Part shown: in pieces, positions 33,642 through 43,708 of the stretch
Numbering within the stretch: position 1 is the first letter of the stretch
Layout of the letters: each line of letters opens with the position of its first letter
DNA from: Corynebacterium propinquum DSM 44285
Lineage (GTDB): Bacteria > Actinomycetota > Actinomycetes > Mycobacteriales > Mycobacteriaceae
Assembly: GCF_000375525.1 (NCBI RefSeq)
Contig: NZ_AQXC01000002.1
Coordinates: forward strand, 234,365-298,364
DNA: 64,000 bases
Reading direction: 5' to 3'
The notes under the pieces: model-generated
The model's input: the letters and a program-made list of their open reading frames with translations, nothing else
Database searches by the model: none
Told to the model about the DNA's origin: nothing
Program-made: the position numbers and the translations under genes

Positions 33642-34850
33642 ATGCCATCGAGGACACCGACTACCCAGAAGGAGCGATCTGTGCCCGATAGCTCCGCGCG
33701 CGGACCACTGGCGGGAATCGTCATCGCAGATTTCTCCCGCGTATTGGCTGGCCCTTTTTGTACCATGCTCTTGGCAGACCTCGGAGCGCGAGTGATTAAG
33801 GTGGAAGCACCGAGCGGTGATGACACTCGTCAGTGGGCGCCGCCGGTGGCCAACGACATGAGTACCTATTTCATGTCGGCCAACCGAAACAAAGAATCCA
33901 TCATGCTGGACTTGCACGATCCTGCTGATCGCGACACGGCCTACGAGATTATCGAACGGTCCGACGTCCTGATCGAGAACTTTAAACCAGGAGGGCTGCA
34001 GAAATTCGGCCTGGACCCAGCACAAACCACTAAGCGCTGGCCACGGTTAATTCATGCCTCGATTAACGGTTTTGGCTCGGACAAAGGCGCCCATTTGGCG
34101 GGCTATGATTTGCTGATCCAAGCATTGTCCGGTCTTATGCACGTGACCGGCGAAGCCGACGGACCACCACAAAAAACCGGTGTGGCCATCGTCGATGTGT
34201 GCACTGGTCTGCACTGTGCGGTCGGCATTTTGGCCGCGCTACTCGAACGCGAGAAATCACAGGCAGGGCAGTCACTTGAGGTCAATTTGTTGTCCGTGGC
34301 GTTGTCGAGTTTGGCTAATCAATCAGGCGGTTATGCTGCGACCGGGCACGAACCCATGCGCATGGGTAATGATCATCCAAGCCTGTTTCCGTATGGCCCA
34401 TTTGCCACCCACGACCAGCCGCTGATTATTGCCTGTGGCAATGATGCACAGTATCGCAAGCTCGTGGAAGAGCTCGGAAAGCCGCAGCTTGCCGACGACG
34501 ACCGTTTCGTTACCATGCAGGATCGCAATAAGCACCGTGAGGCACTGCGCGCGGAGATCGAAGAAGTACTCCAGCAGAAATCGGCGCAAGATTGGTATGA
34601 CGAGTTGCTTGCTGCCGGGGTGATGTGCGCCCCGATTAATTCTGTGGGGCAGGGGATCGAATTTGCGGATTCGCTGGGATTGGAACCCGTCGTTGCCATT
34701 CACAGTGCTGAAGGCTCCACCTACCGTACGATCCGCAACCCCGTGCAGTATTCCCGAACGAAAGCCGAGTATCACACCCCACCGCCACGGCTCGGAGCAG
34801 ACGGCGATGCAGTGCGTTCGTGGATTGCGCAGACGGACCCGCGAGCGTGA
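33642..34850 (+). CDS. CaiB/BaiF (class III) CoA-transferase
   Basis: The protein is 402 residues from ATG 33642; a GTG at 33681 has a better ribosome site (GAAGGAG, 6 bases away) and would give 389 residues. Family marks are GIVIADFSRVLAGPFCTMLL, LGARVIKVEAP, the NRNKESIMLDL segment, VLIENFKPGGL and KTGVAIVDVCTGLHCAVGI, which contains the Asp that carries the acyl group. Next to a glutaryl-CoA dehydrogenase gene the natural reading is a succinyl-CoA:glutarate CoA-transferase, although substrate cannot be read from the sequence. The two genes are 28 bases apart and form an operon. Confidence 0.8.
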   Translation: MPSRTPTTQKERSVPDSSARGPLAGIVIADFSRVLAGPFCTMLLADLGARVIKVEAPSGDDTRQWAPPVANDMSTYFMSANRNKESIMLDLHDPADRDTAYEIIERSDVLIENFKPGGLQKFGLDPAQTTKRWPRLIHASINGFGSDKGAHLAGYDLLIQALSGLMHVTGEADGPPQKTGVAIVDVCTGLHCAVGILAALLEREKSQAGQSLEVNLLSVALSSLANQSGGYAATGHEPMRMGNDHPSLFPYGPFATHDQPLIIACGNDAQYRKLVEELGKPQLADDDRFVTMQDRNKHREALRAEIEEVLQQKSAQDWYDELLAAGVMCAPINSVGQGIEFADSLGLEPVVAIHSAEGSTYRTIRNPVQYSRTKAEYHTPPPRLGADGDAVRSWIAQTDPRA

Positions 34851-34906
34851 TAAGCGCATCATATTTATTGACGGCGGCGGTGCTTTTCGGGTGGGAGCTA
34901 TACCCA

Positions 34907-34943
34907 GGCGTTAGAATCACACTAACGCCAAGCTCGGAAGGAG
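34907..34943 (+). promoter_or_regulatory. Dyad overlapping the -10 box of the uspA pair
   Basis: GGCGTTA at 34907-34913 pairs with TAACGCC at 34923-34929, and TAGAAT (34912-34917) overlaps the left arm as a -10 box. A repressor or activator could bind here. GGAAGGAG follows just before the GTG start at 34950. Confidence 0.45.
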
Positions 34944-34949
34944 CACCCC

Positions 34950-35420
34950 GTGGTTGCATATTCCACCATCGTTACCGGATCTGACGGATCGGATTCATCC
35001 CTGCACGCTGTGCGTGCGGCCGCGAGTCTGGCACGAGTTTACGACGCGCGGCTGATCATCGTGTCTGCTTATTATGAAAAACACGGGTTAGTCATTGACG
35101 CGAAAGCTGATGCTCATGCGTTGCCTGTGATCAACCGGGACGCCGCCGAGGACATCTTGCGCGAGGCGCACGAAGTTTCTGTCGCCGAAGGCGCAAAAGA
35201 TATCGAACTCCGCCCGATCAATGGCGGCCCCGTGGCAGTGCTGCGCACCGTCGTGGAAGATTCCGCAGCGGATCTCGTTGTGGTGGGTAACCGTGGGCTG
35301 AAGACGCTATCCGGCCGCGTGTTTGGCAGCATTCCGAGTGAAGTTACCCGCCGTTTTGACGTCGACGTCTTGGTTGTCAACAGTGACGGTGCCGCAACTT
35401 CTGCCAGCGGCAAGGCATAG
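34950..35420 (+). CDS. Universal stress protein, UspA family
   Basis: The protein is 156 residues, a single Usp domain. The start is GTG at 34950 after GGAAGGAG. The N-terminus YSTIVTGSDGSDSSLHAVRAA is the first strand and ATP-binding start. The ATP-loop G-2x-G-9x-G-S is present in VVGNRGLKTLSGRVFGSIP, so it should belong to the ATP-binding class. It is followed at 21 bases by a second Usp gene. The role is usually in stationary phase or stress. Confidence 0.9.
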   Translation: MVAYSTIVTGSDGSDSSLHAVRAAASLARVYDARLIIVSAYYEKHGLVIDAKADAHALPVINRDAAEDILREAHEVSVAEGAKDIELRPINGGPVAVLRTVVEDSAADLVVVGNRGLKTLSGRVFGSIPSEVTRRFDVDVLVVNSDGAATSASGKA

Positions 35421-35441
35421 GGCAGCAGGGTAGCGGATACG

Positions 35442-35918
35442 ATGACTTCGGAGACGGCGGAAACCACCGATCCACATAGCGCTGATTATTCCAGCATTGT
35501 CGTTGGCAGCGACGGCTCACAGTCGTCCATGTTGGCGGTGCGTCGCGCAGCACGGCTCGCGGCTGCCTTTGACGCACAGCTGCTTATCGCTTGCGCATAC
35601 TACGAACCCGGTCAAGTAGCGGGCCCGCAAGAACCATTGAGTGATCACCCTGTTGTAGGTGCGGAGCAGGCTGAAGCCATCCTGGAACCAGCAGTAGAAG
35701 AAGCCCGTGCTTTAGGTGCAGAAAAAGTAAGCAGCGCGGTACAAACAGGAAGCCCCGTCGCAGCATTGATGAGTATCGTCGCCCAGCACGATGCCGATGT
35801 GCTCGTGGTAGGCAACCGCGGTATCAATACGTTGACGGGGCGATTATTAGGCTCTGTACCAGCAGATATTGCGCGGCAATCCGATTGCGACGTGATCATC
35901 GTGCACACCGTCGCTTAG
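35442..35918 (+). CDS. Universal stress protein, UspA family (second copy)
   Basis: The protein is 158 residues and a paralogue of the gene just upstream. An extra N-terminal tail of about 18 residues precedes YSSIVVGSDGSQSSMLAV. The ATP loop is conserved (VVGNRGINTLTGRLLGSVP), and it ends with DCDVIIVHTV. The tandem pair probably forms homo- or heterodimers. The start is the ATG at 35442. Confidence 0.9.
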   Translation: MTSETAETTDPHSADYSSIVVGSDGSQSSMLAVRRAARLAAAFDAQLLIACAYYEPGQVAGPQEPLSDHPVVGAEQAEAILEPAVEEARALGAEKVSSAVQTGSPVAALMSIVAQHDADVLVVGNRGINTLTGRLLGSVPADIARQSDCDVIIVHTVA

Positions 35919-35938
35919 CCGGACTGTCGCACCTGTCG

Positions 35939-38218
35939 CTATTCGGCTAAATCCAGCTCGCCGATAATGCTCAGCGTCTGCGTCGCGCGCGTACATGCGA
36001 CATAAAGATCCTGCCAACCACGCGGTGTGGCCGCGATGATCTCCGCAGGTTCAACGACGATGACGTGGTCATATTCCAAGCCCTTATGCTGGGATGCGTT
36101 CTGCGCGGTAATGATTGCACAACTGCGTTGTTGCTCGTCGGCATGCAATTGCTCCCGCACTGATTCCGGAGAAGTCCCACTCGGCAACCACCGCACCGCA
36201 GCCTCCCGGTTCCGGATCGCTTGGGCCACCGTGGCATCCGGTTGATACTTGCGGACAATCGTTTCTGCTAATTCTGCGATCTCCACGGGGGTGCGGTAAT
36301 TGATCGTAAGCTGATGTTGGCGATAGCGCTTGCCGACGAATGGCTCGAGCGCCTCACTCCAATTATCGCAACCGGCCGGCGAGCTCGTCTGTGCAGGATC
36401 ACCCACTACCGTCATCCAATGATTTGGGCTGCGACGGAAGACCATCCGCCATTCCATCGCGGAAAGCTCCTGTGCTTCGTCAACCACCACGTGGCCGAAT
36501 GCCCAGGTGCGGTCGCCTTCTGCACGCTCGGCAGTCGTGCGATAATCGCGGGCCTGCTGGCGTCGCGCTAGCGTTTCCGCATCGATTACGTGGTGCGCGG
36601 AAAGAATCTCCGAATCAAATACGTCATCGTTATCGGTGGATTCTGACGTAGCCAGAATATCCAGTGCACCCTCGGCTTCTTCCAAGGCTTCCTGCCATTC
36701 CCGCTCATCTGCAGCAGCTTGTTGCTCGTCATCACCGCTGCCGAGCAATTGCGCGAGCTCGTCCAAGAGCGCGGCATCAGACTCTGCCCAGCTGTGTGCG
36801 GAGGAGTCTGCATTACGCAACAATGCGGAAACGAATTCCTCGCCTCCATTAGCGCGGCAGGCAGCGTGCAGCGCGGTGTGGTTAGTAAGCAATTCTCGAA
36901 GTACCTGGCGGGGTCCTAACTGCGGCCAGAATTCGTCGACAAGTTCCTCGATGATGGCCTCGTCCGAGATATCCTCGCGCAACGCGGCGATATCCGTGCT
37001 ATCCAGCAGGTTGCCGCCATCCAGCGGATCATGGCCGATGATAGCTGCCAGTCCATGCGCCAATTCCGAGCGCAGCTGCTCGGTAAAGACCTCGCGTGCC
37101 TCATTGTGCGGTTTCCGGGAACGGCGTGCCCGGGTCCGCGCAGTTTTCACCATCGCTGGGGTCAGCTCTACCCGGGTGCCTTCCAACACCACGTCGCGGT
37201 TGTGCTTCGGAACCTGCTGATAAGCCTTGACCGCAGCCTTCAACACGTCGACCATCTGCTGTGAGCCTTTCACCCGACGAGTCTCTGCGTCTTCGTGCAT
37301 CGTGGGCCGCAAACCAGGGTAGAGGCGCCCGATCGTGCTCAAAACAACACCGGTTTCTCCCAACTCGGGCAATACCTGCGAAATATAGTTCAAAAACGTT
37401 GGATTGGGCCCGATAATCAGCACACCGGTGCGTGATAGTTGTTCACGCCAGGTATAGAGCAGATAGGCCACACGGTGCAAAGCCACAGCGGTCTTTCCAG
37501 TACCGGGCCCGCCTTCCACAACAAGTACCCCGCGGGTGGCACCACGAATAATCGCGTCTTGTTCCCGTTGGATGGTTTCCACGATCGACTGCATGTGTTC
37601 ACCGCGGGCGGTATTCATCGCGTGTAGAAGAGCGGCTTCTCCGGCCACATCCGCGCGGGCGGCATCGTCCGGTGCCGTGCCAGAGAGCAATTCGTCGTCA
37701 ATATCTTTGACTACCCGGTCCGCGGTGCGGATATGCCGCCGCATGCGTACGCCTTCCGGGTGTGCTGTGGTTGCCAAATAAAACGGGCGTGCCATGGGCG
37801 CGCGCCAGTCGATCAACAGTGAGCGGTAATCGTCGTCACGGTCCATCAGACCAATGCGCCCGATATAACGGCGATCTAAGCCATCTGGTGTTGGGTTTTC
37901 GCCGTCTGCATCGACATCGATGCGTCCGAAGACCAACCCGATCTGCGCGAGGTTTAGTTGATCTAGTTTTTCTTGCAGCCGGTGGTATTCGGTTTCCCGG
38001 CGCAGCAAAGCGTCGGAATCAGCATTGGCTGGATCAATGGTCAATTGGGCGTCGGCAAGACGCTGTCGTGCATTGGAGACATCAGAATCCAAAATGCCGA
38101 ACAAAGCATCGAGATAGCTTTGTTCGGCAGCAAGCTCCGCAGAAAACTCTGAGTGATGTACTCTTTGGGCTTTCTGCGAAGCCGTGGATTCGTGTCCCCG
38201 AGAAAAACGGGGAGACAC
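35939..38218 (-). CDS. HelD/HelR-like UvrD-family ATPase
   Basis: The protein is 759 residues. The first 130 residues form a coiled coil (AAEQSYLDALFGILDSDVSN onward), followed by the HelD-type segment IGRIGLMDRDDDYRSLLIDW and RAPMARPFYLAT. The ATPase has Walker A GGPGTGKTAVALHR, a motif II region VVVDEAQELSAMEWRM, and the motif V/VI region HKGLEYDHVIVVEPAEI and YVACTRATQTL. HelD proteins bind RNA polymerase and free it from stalled complexes; the actinobacterial HelR type is tied to rifamycin tolerance. The N-terminal coil separates it from DNA helicases such as PcrA. Confidence 0.8.
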   Translation of the reverse strand: MSPRFSRGHESTASQKAQRVHHSEFSAELAAEQSYLDALFGILDSDVSNARQRLADAQLTIDPANADSDALLRRETEYHRLQEKLDQLNLAQIGLVFGRIDVDADGENPTPDGLDRRYIGRIGLMDRDDDYRSLLIDWRAPMARPFYLATTAHPEGVRMRRHIRTADRVVKDIDDELLSGTAPDDAARADVAGEAALLHAMNTARGEHMQSIVETIQREQDAIIRGATRGVLVVEGGPGTGKTAVALHRVAYLLYTWREQLSRTGVLIIGPNPTFLNYISQVLPELGETGVVLSTIGRLYPGLRPTMHEDAETRRVKGSQQMVDVLKAAVKAYQQVPKHNRDVVLEGTRVELTPAMVKTARTRARRSRKPHNEAREVFTEQLRSELAHGLAAIIGHDPLDGGNLLDSTDIAALREDISDEAIIEELVDEFWPQLGPRQVLRELLTNHTALHAACRANGGEEFVSALLRNADSSAHSWAESDAALLDELAQLLGSGDDEQQAAADEREWQEALEEAEGALDILATSESTDNDDVFDSEILSAHHVIDAETLARRQQARDYRTTAERAEGDRTWAFGHVVVDEAQELSAMEWRMVFRRSPNHWMTVVGDPAQTSSPAGCDNWSEALEPFVGKRYRQHQLTINYRTPVEIAELAETIVRKYQPDATVAQAIRNREAAVRWLPSGTSPESVREQLHADEQQRSCAIITAQNASQHKGLEYDHVIVVEPAEIIAATPRGWQDLYVACTRATQTLSIIGELDLAE

Positions 38219-38239
38219 TGTGGGGTGGTTTCCTAAATC

Positions 38240-39091
38240 TTAAAAGTCGATCTTCTTGTCTAGCTTCTTCATTGCCTTAGACAGAGCCTTGTCTGCCTTG
38301 CTCTGAATCTTCTCGGCGTTCTTACGTGCCTTCTTGGCTTTTTTGCCGTGCTTCTTCTCGGCATCCTTCAGAGCATCGTTGGCCTTGTCCTGAGCCTTCT
38401 GGGCAGCCTTGACGGTGCTCTTCTTGGCAGTTTTGGCGTTCGAACGCGCCGCATCGAGCCATTCGTTGGCTGTCTTGGACCAATCGCCCTTGTTGTCATT
38501 GACATAGGCCTGGGCCTTTTCGCTGGAATCCTTAATCCAGTCACCAGCCTGGCCGGTGAAGTCGCCTGCCTTTTCGCGGGCCTCATCCCACATCTTCTCG
38601 GAGTCGGACTTGGTTGGCAGTGCCTGCTGCACCTTCTTGCCGGCCTGCTTGGAAGCATGCTCCGCGCGCCACTTCAAACCAGGCTTGCCCTCAGTGTCCT
38701 GGGAGGCGATGAACAAGCCGCCCAGCAGAGCAGACGAGGTAGCAAAGTTGTTCAGACGAGCACGACGTTCGCCTTCTTCGTCCGCAGCCCAGAACGCATC
38801 ACGAGAAATCAGCGTCGGCAGGGTAGTGACAGCCAAAGTAGCGGCAGCGAAACGCGGTGCCTTGCCAATAGCGAACAGGGAACCAGCGCCCACCTTGGTG
38901 CCGCCCAAGATGCGGGCGACAGTCTTTGGGCTGTCTGGAATAGCGTCCGCGATGTCCGCTGGGACAAACTTGCGCACGCGCTTGATCAGGTCTTCGGTGG
39001 TGTCAACGCGCTCGTTGGTCTTACGCAGCGCATCAACGCCGTCGAGAATAAAGACCGAAGCCAGCATTGGTCGTGCAATCTTGCGGATCAT
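38240..39091 (-). CDS. DoxX-family membrane protein with Lys/Ala-rich tail
   Basis: The protein is 283 residues. The N-terminal 150 or so follow the actinobacterial DoxX pattern: MIRKIARPMLASVFILDGVD, KTVARILGGTKVGAGSLFAI, RFAAATLAVTTLPTLISRDA, FWAADEEGERRARLNNFATS and LLGGLFIASQDTEGKPGLKW (shown here as separate marks). From about residue 195 the chain is a highly charged Lys/Ala-rich helix (KKSTVKAAQKAQDKANDAL and onward) that resembles histone H1 tails and could bind acidic polymers or nucleic acid. TAGAAT and an AAGGAG site precede the ATG. The exact role is unknown; DoxX proteins are linked to redox stress complexes. Confidence 0.8.
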   Translation of the reverse strand: MIRKIARPMLASVFILDGVDALRKTNERVDTTEDLIKRVRKFVPADIADAIPDSPKTVARILGGTKVGAGSLFAIGKAPRFAAATLAVTTLPTLISRDAFWAADEEGERRARLNNFATSSALLGGLFIASQDTEGKPGLKWRAEHASKQAGKKVQQALPTKSDSEKMWDEAREKAGDFTGQAGDWIKDSSEKAQAYVNDNKGDWSKTANEWLDAARSNAKTAKKSTVKAAQKAQDKANDALKDAEKKHGKKAKKARKNAEKIQSKADKALSKAMKKLDKKIDF

Positions 39092-39181
39092 AGCTAGTAA
39101 TGCTCCTTGTAATAGTAGCTAGAAGTACTAGAGGTTAATTCTACGCCATAAGCGCGCACAATGTGGCCGGTATTACTGGCA

Positions 39182-39204
39182 GAAAACCGTGAGCAGCCTC
39201 ACGG
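39182..39204 (-). terminator. Terminator of the hydrolase gene (minus strand)
   Basis: On the minus strand CCGTGA and TCACGG pair (39187-39204), followed by TTTTC. It lies 80 bases after the stop of the gene at 39284-39889. Confidence 0.5.
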
Positions 39205-39283
39205 ATTCGACGCCGAGCCGTGCAGGTAGTTATCGCGCTTTAGTGCCGGACGGTGACCACCCAACTGCTGCCCAAATACGGGC

Positions 39284-39889
39284 TTACCAGCGGCGTTCCC
39301 ACCATTCTTCCAGTTTGCCGCGCTCTTCGCCCAACGTCGTCGGATTTCCGTGTCCTGGCCAGACTTTGGTTTCGTCAGGGTACTGCTCGAAGATACGTCC
39401 ATTGACGTCATGGAACAGGCGCACAAAATCGCCCTCAGAATCTGTCTTTCCCAGACCACCGGGAAACAGCGAGTCGCCGACAAACAAATTCGGCACACCA
39501 TCAATCACAGCGGCCAAGGCAACTCCGCCAGGAGTGTGGCCGCGCAGAATAATCACCGGGTATTCCTCGCCGGCGAATTCCACAACATCACCGTGGTGCA
39601 GTTCGACGTCGATCTCCCCCGGAATTGCCGGGGCATCCAGATGCGATGCGTAGTGTTTCGCTCCGGTCTTTTTCAGAACCTCTTCCACGGCACGGGTGTG
39701 ATCCCAGTGCCGGTGCGTCGTCAACACGGCGGTGATGGTTACGCCGAGTTCTTCCGCGAATGCCAACAACTTCGCGGCATCGTCGGCGGCGTCGATCAGC
39801 AACGCTTGGTCGCCGTCGACAAGAAAATAACACTGATTGTCCATCTCGGACACGGATAAAGAATGTAGCGCGAGAGTGCTCATACCCAC
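39284..39889 (-). CDS. Metallo-beta-lactamase-fold hydrolase (glyoxalase II-like)
   Basis: The protein is 201 residues; the start is the ATG at 39889 or, more likely, the ATG two codons later at 39883. Metal-binding motifs are present: TTHRHWDH (HxHxDH), His in a SHLDAPAIPGE segment, GHTPGGVAL, GDSLFPGGLGKTD and a final PGHGNPTTLGEE. This is the short hydroxyacylglutathione hydrolase-like group, which in Corynebacterium probably acts on a mycothiol or other thioester. It lies divergent from uvrA with 119 bases between starts. Confidence 0.85.
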   Translation of the reverse strand: MGMSTLALHSLSVSEMDNQCYFLVDGDQALLIDAADDAAKLLAFAEELGVTITAVLTTHRHWDHTRAVEEVLKKTGAKHYASHLDAPAIPGEIDVELHHGDVVEFAGEEYPVIILRGHTPGGVALAAVIDGVPNLFVGDSLFPGGLGKTDSEGDFVRLFHDVNGRIFEQYPDETKVWPGHGNPTTLGEERGKLEEWWERRW

Positions 39890-40008
39890 AGTTTACGGAT
39901 ACTGCATCGAGATAGCTGTTTCTGCCTGCGGCCTGGTAGTTTTAAAGAGTCTAATTCTTATATAAATCGGTTTTTACAGCTAAATTTGTGGGAAGGCTTG
40001 GTGGCTCC

Positions 40009-42852
40009 GTGGCAGACCGTTTAGTGGTCAAAGGTGCGCGTGAACACAACCTGAAAGGCGTGGATATTGATTTGCCGCGCGATAAAATGATCGCTTTTAC
40101 CGGGCTGTCTGGCTCGGGTAAATCGTCGCTGGCGTTCGACACCATCTTCGCCGAGGGGCAGCGTCGTTACGTGGAATCGCTGTCATCGTATGCCCGGATG
40201 TTTTTGGGACAGATGGACAAGCCGGACGTGGAGTTTATTGAAGGTCTATCGCCGGCGGTCTCGATTGACCAGAAATCAACCAACCACAACCCGCGTTCCA
40301 CCGTGGGCACCATCACTGAAATTTATGACTACCTGCGTTTGCTGTTTTCGCGCGCGGGCACCCCGCATTGTCCAACGTGCGACGCCGTGATTGAGCGACA
40401 AACCACGCAGATGATCGTCGACCAGGTGCTTGAGCACGAAGAAAGAGCCAAGTTTCAGGTGCTAGCGCCGGTGGTGCGTACTCGCAAAGGTGAGTTTGTG
40501 GATCTGTTTGCTGACCTCGCGGCGCAGGGATTTTCGCGTGCTCGCATCGACGGCGAAATCTATCAGCTCAGTGACCCGCCGACGCTGAAAAAACAGATTA
40601 AGCACGATATTGACGTCATCGTGGACCGTTTGCAGGTGAAGGCTTCGCAGAAACAACGGCTGACTGATTCGGTCGAGACGGCGTTGCGGCTTGCCGACGG
40701 CCTGGTCACGATTGATTTTGTGGATGACCCGGAATCCACGCGGATGTTTTCTGAGAAATCCGCCTGCCCGAATGGGCACGCGTTGACGATCGACGAGTAT
40801 GAGCCGCGGTCGTTTTCTTTCAACTCCCCGTATGGTGCCTGCCCGTCCTGTGATGGATTGGGTTCGCGCCATGAGGTGGATCAGGATTTGTTGATTCCGG
40901 ACCCGGATGCCCCGGCGAATAAGTCTGTTCAGCCGTGGTACGCCAGCCCGAACCAGCGCTATTTCATCAAATTGGTCGAAGGCTTAGCGAAGGCCCTGGA
41001 TTTTGATCCAGAAACACCGTTTTCGGAGCTTACTAAGCAACAGCGCGATGCTCTGGTCAACGGCACGAAGACTGAAGTTCGTGTGCGTTACCGGAACCGT
41101 TACGGGCGCCAGCGGGATTGGACGGCACCGTTTGAGGGTGCGGCAGGTTATGTCCGGCGCAAGCTCGATACCGCGGAATCCGACTCGCAAAAAGACCGCT
41201 TCATGGCTTATACCCGCCAGGTGCCATGCAAAAAGTGCAAAGGCACGCGTTTGAAGCCGGAGATCCTCGCGGTGCGGTTGGCGTCGACCTCGCATGGTGA
41301 ACTCTCCATTGCTGGGCTGGCCGAGCTGCCAATTGAAGAAGCCACGCAATTCCTGGATACGCTGCAGCTGGATCACCGCAACGAAATCATCGCCGGTGCC
41401 GTGCTCAAAGAGATTCAAGCGCGCCTGCAATTTCTTGTCGACGTCGGCTTGACCTATCTCACGCTCAATCGCGGTGCATCCACCCTTTCTGGCGGTGAGG
41501 CGCAGCGCATCCGCCTGGCAACACAAATTGGTGCAGGTTTGGCCGGTGTGTTGTACGTGTTGGACGAGCCGTCCATCGGCTTGCATCAGCGTGATAATCA
41601 TCGCCTGATTGCCACGCTGCAAAGGCTGCGCGATTTGGGTAATACGCTGATCGTCGTCGAGCACGATGAGGACACGATTCGTGCCTCCGACTGGATGGTG
41701 GATATCGGCCCTCGTGCTGGCGAATACGGTGGTGAGGTGGTCTACCAGGGTGAGCCTGAGGGAATCGAGAGTTGCTCTGGGTCATTGACCGGTGATTACT
41801 TGTCCGGGCGCAAGGTCTTGGCGGTTCCGGAGTCACGCCGCCCAATTGATAAGGAGCGGCAACTCACCGTCGTCGGTGCCCGAGAAAATAACCTGCGTGG
41901 CATTAACGTCACCATCCCCCTGGGTGTTTTGTGTTGCATTACCGGTGTTTCCGGCTCCGGTAAATCCACCGTTGTGAACGGAATCTTGGCAAAGACTTTG
42001 GCCAATGAGCTCAACCGAGCCCGCCAGGTTCCCGGCCGGGCTAAGCGCGTGGAAGGCATCGAAAACCTGGACAAAATGGTGCAGGTGGATCAGTCACCGA
42101 TTGGGCGAACCCCGCGGTCCAACCCAGCGACCTATACCGGCGTATTCGATAAGATCCGTAACTTGTTTGCTGAAACTCAAGAGGCCAAGGTGCGCGGCTA
42201 TAAGCCCGGCCGGTTCTCCTTCAACGTCAAGGGTGGGCGCTGTGAAGCCTGCCAGGGCGAAGGCACGCTGAAGATTGAGATGAACTTCCTTCCGGACGTG
42301 TTCGTGCCGTGCGAGGTGTGTCAAGGCGCGCGCTATAACCGTGAGACGCTGGAGGTGCACTACAAGGGCAAGAACATTGCTGAAGTGCTGAATATGCCAA
42401 TTTCCGAAGCCGCGGAATTCTTTGAGCCGATTACTTCGATCCACCGTTATCTGGACACGCTTGTCGACGTCGGCCTGGGCTATGTGCGCCTGGGGCAGTC
42501 GGCAACGACGTTATCCGGTGGTGAGGCGCAGCGCGTAAAGCTTGCCTCCGAATTGCAGAAGCGCTCGCACGGACGCACCGTTTATATTTTGGATGAGCCG
42601 ACGACTGGCCTGCACTTTGAAGATATTCGCCGCTTGATGCTGGTAATTCAAGGCCTGGTGGATAAAGGCAACTCCGTGCTGATCATCGAGCACAATCTCG
42701 ATGTGATCAAGGCTGCGGACTGGATCGTCGACATGGGGCCGGAAGGCGGTTCCGGTGGTGGCACCGTGGTAGCGCAGGGTACCCCAGAAGATGTGGCGCA
42801 AGTGGAAGCTTCGTATACTGGGCAATTTTTGGCGGAGATACTCAATGCTTAA
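40009..42852 (+). CDS. uvrA: Excinuclease ABC subunit A
   Basis: The protein is 947 residues from the GTG at 40009 ([17 protein letters not shown]); an upstream GTG at 39988 adds 7 unlikely residues. It has two ABC ATPase modules: Walker [15 protein letters not shown] and [13 protein letters not shown], signatures [12 protein letters not shown] and [12 protein letters not shown], and Walker [14 protein letters not shown] and [12 protein letters not shown]. Zinc-binding Cys pairs appear in CPNGH...CPSC and [10 protein letters not shown]...CEVCQG. It recognises DNA damage and loads UvrB, encoded about 10 kb upstream. Confidence 0.95.
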   Translation: MADRLVVKGAREHNLKGVDIDLPRDKMIAFTGLSGSGKSSLAFDTIFAEGQRRYVESLSSYARMFLGQMDKPDVEFIEGLSPAVSIDQKSTNHNPRSTVGTITEIYDYLRLLFSRAGTPHCPTCDAVIERQTTQMIVDQVLEHEERAKFQVLAPVVRTRKGEFVDLFADLAAQGFSRARIDGEIYQLSDPPTLKKQIKHDIDVIVDRLQVKASQKQRLTDSVETALRLADGLVTIDFVDDPESTRMFSEKSACPNGHALTIDEYEPRSFSFNSPYGACPSCDGLGSRHEVDQDLLIPDPDAPANKSVQPWYASPNQRYFIKLVEGLAKALDFDPETPFSELTKQQRDALVNGTKTEVRVRYRNRYGRQRDWTAPFEGAAGYVRRKLDTAESDSQKDRFMAYTRQVPCKKCKGTRLKPEILAVRLASTSHGELSIAGLAELPIEEATQFLDTLQLDHRNEIIAGAVLKEIQARLQFLVDVGLTYLTLNRGASTLSGGEAQRIRLATQIGAGLAGVLYVLDEPSIGLHQRDNHRLIATLQRLRDLGNTLIVVEHDEDTIRASDWMVDIGPRAGEYGGEVVYQGEPEGIESCSGSLTGDYLSGRKVLAVPESRRPIDKERQLTVVGARENNLRGINVTIPLGVLCCITGVSGSGKSTVVNGILAKTLANELNRARQVPGRAKRVEGIENLDKMVQVDQSPIGRTPRSNPATYTGVFDKIRNLFAETQEAKVRGYKPGRFSFNVKGGRCEACQGEGTLKIEMNFLPDVFVPCEVCQGARYNRETLEVHYKGKNIAEVLNMPISEAAEFFEPITSIHRYLDTLVDVGLGYVRLGQSATTLSGGEAQRVKLASELQKRSHGRTVYILDEPTTGLHFEDIRRLMLVIQGLVDKGNSVLIIEHNLDVIKAADWIVDMGPEGGSGGGTVVAQGTPEDVAQVEASYTGQFLAEILNA

Positions 42853-43036
42853 ACAGCGATGAGTCAAAAAGGCGATGAGCCAAAACTGTGGGGCTGCCTG
42901 TCGCGATTTGTGTTGGCTCAGTGCATATGCTAACTTTCAATGCACTACCACCTAGGGTTCCGTCCAGGAACTTAGGTCACAAGTGGAGTCTCCTCCCACC
43001 TCATGCCGCTGCTTAAGTTGGCTACGGGTAAAAGGT

Positions 43037-43086
43037 ACATACCGGTACCACGGCAACATATGCCGACTGTCCCGGTATGTGTTTTT
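43037..43086 (+). terminator. Leader attenuator upstream of infC
   Basis: ACATACCGG at 43037-43045 pairs with CCGGTATGT at 43072-43080, followed by GTTTTT, with a small inner CGGCA/TGCCG hairpin. It lies about 70 bases before the infC start. A transcription attenuator in an infC leader is expected where IF3 or L20 regulate their own operon; the mechanism here is not known. The rest of the 42853-43154 gap shows no gene. Confidence 0.65.
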
Positions 43087-43154
43087 CTCGGGGAGTACTC
43101 CTATTGTGGCAGGGTAGACGTTTCATTCGCCCCTTTTGAACTTAGGAGTCACAC

Positions 43155-43676
43155 ATCAGCGCTGAAGCTCGCATTAATGAGCGTATTCGAGTACCGGAAG
43201 TCCGTCTTATCGGTCCTGAAGGTGAGCAGGTTGGTGTCGTTCGTACCGACGATGCCCGCAAGGTTGCTTACGAGGCCGATCTCGATCTAGTTGAGGTTGC
43301 CCCAAAGGCAAAGCCACCTGTCGCCAAGATCATGGACTACGGCAAGTTCAAGTATGAACAAGCCCAAAAAGCCCGTGAGTCCAAGAAGAATCAGCAGCAG
43401 ACCGTCGTCAAGGAGCAAAAGCTCCGTCCGAAGATTGACGACCATGACTATGAGACCAAAAAGGGCAATGTTGTCCGCTTCCTGGAAAAGGGCTCCAAGG
43501 TCAAGGTAACCATCATGTTCCGCGGTCGTGAGCAGTCGCGCCCTGAACTTGGTTTCCGCTTGCTGGAACGGCTGGCCAACGACGTCGAAGAATATGGCGT
43601 GGTGGAAGCAAAGCCGAAGCTGGATGGTCGCAACATGACCATGGTGCTTGGTCCAGTACGCAAGGGCAAGAAATAA
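43155..43676 (+). CDS. infC: Translation initiation factor IF-3 (ATC start)
   Basis: The homologous N-terminus ([20 protein letters not shown]) begins at an ATC codon, 43155-43157, with an AGGAG ribosome site 6 bases before it; no ATG, GTG or TTG fits. The protein is then 173 residues, full length for IF3: N-domain to about 75, linker [18 protein letters not shown], and C-domain with [18 protein letters not shown] and [12 protein letters not shown]. Rare start codons in infC allow IF3 to regulate its own translation. A first ATG is found only at 43332, which would cut the protein by a third. Confidence 0.92.
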   Translation: MSAEARINERIRVPEVRLIGPEGEQVGVVRTDDARKVAYEADLDLVEVAPKAKPPVAKIMDYGKFKYEQAQKARESKKNQQQTVVKEQKLRPKIDDHDYETKKGNVVRFLEKGSKVKVTIMFRGREQSRPELGFRLLERLANDVEEYGVVEAKPKLDGRNMTMVLGPVRKGKK

Positions 43677-43708
43677 CGAACCGTCAATTAAGGAATTAAG
43701 GAAACTCC

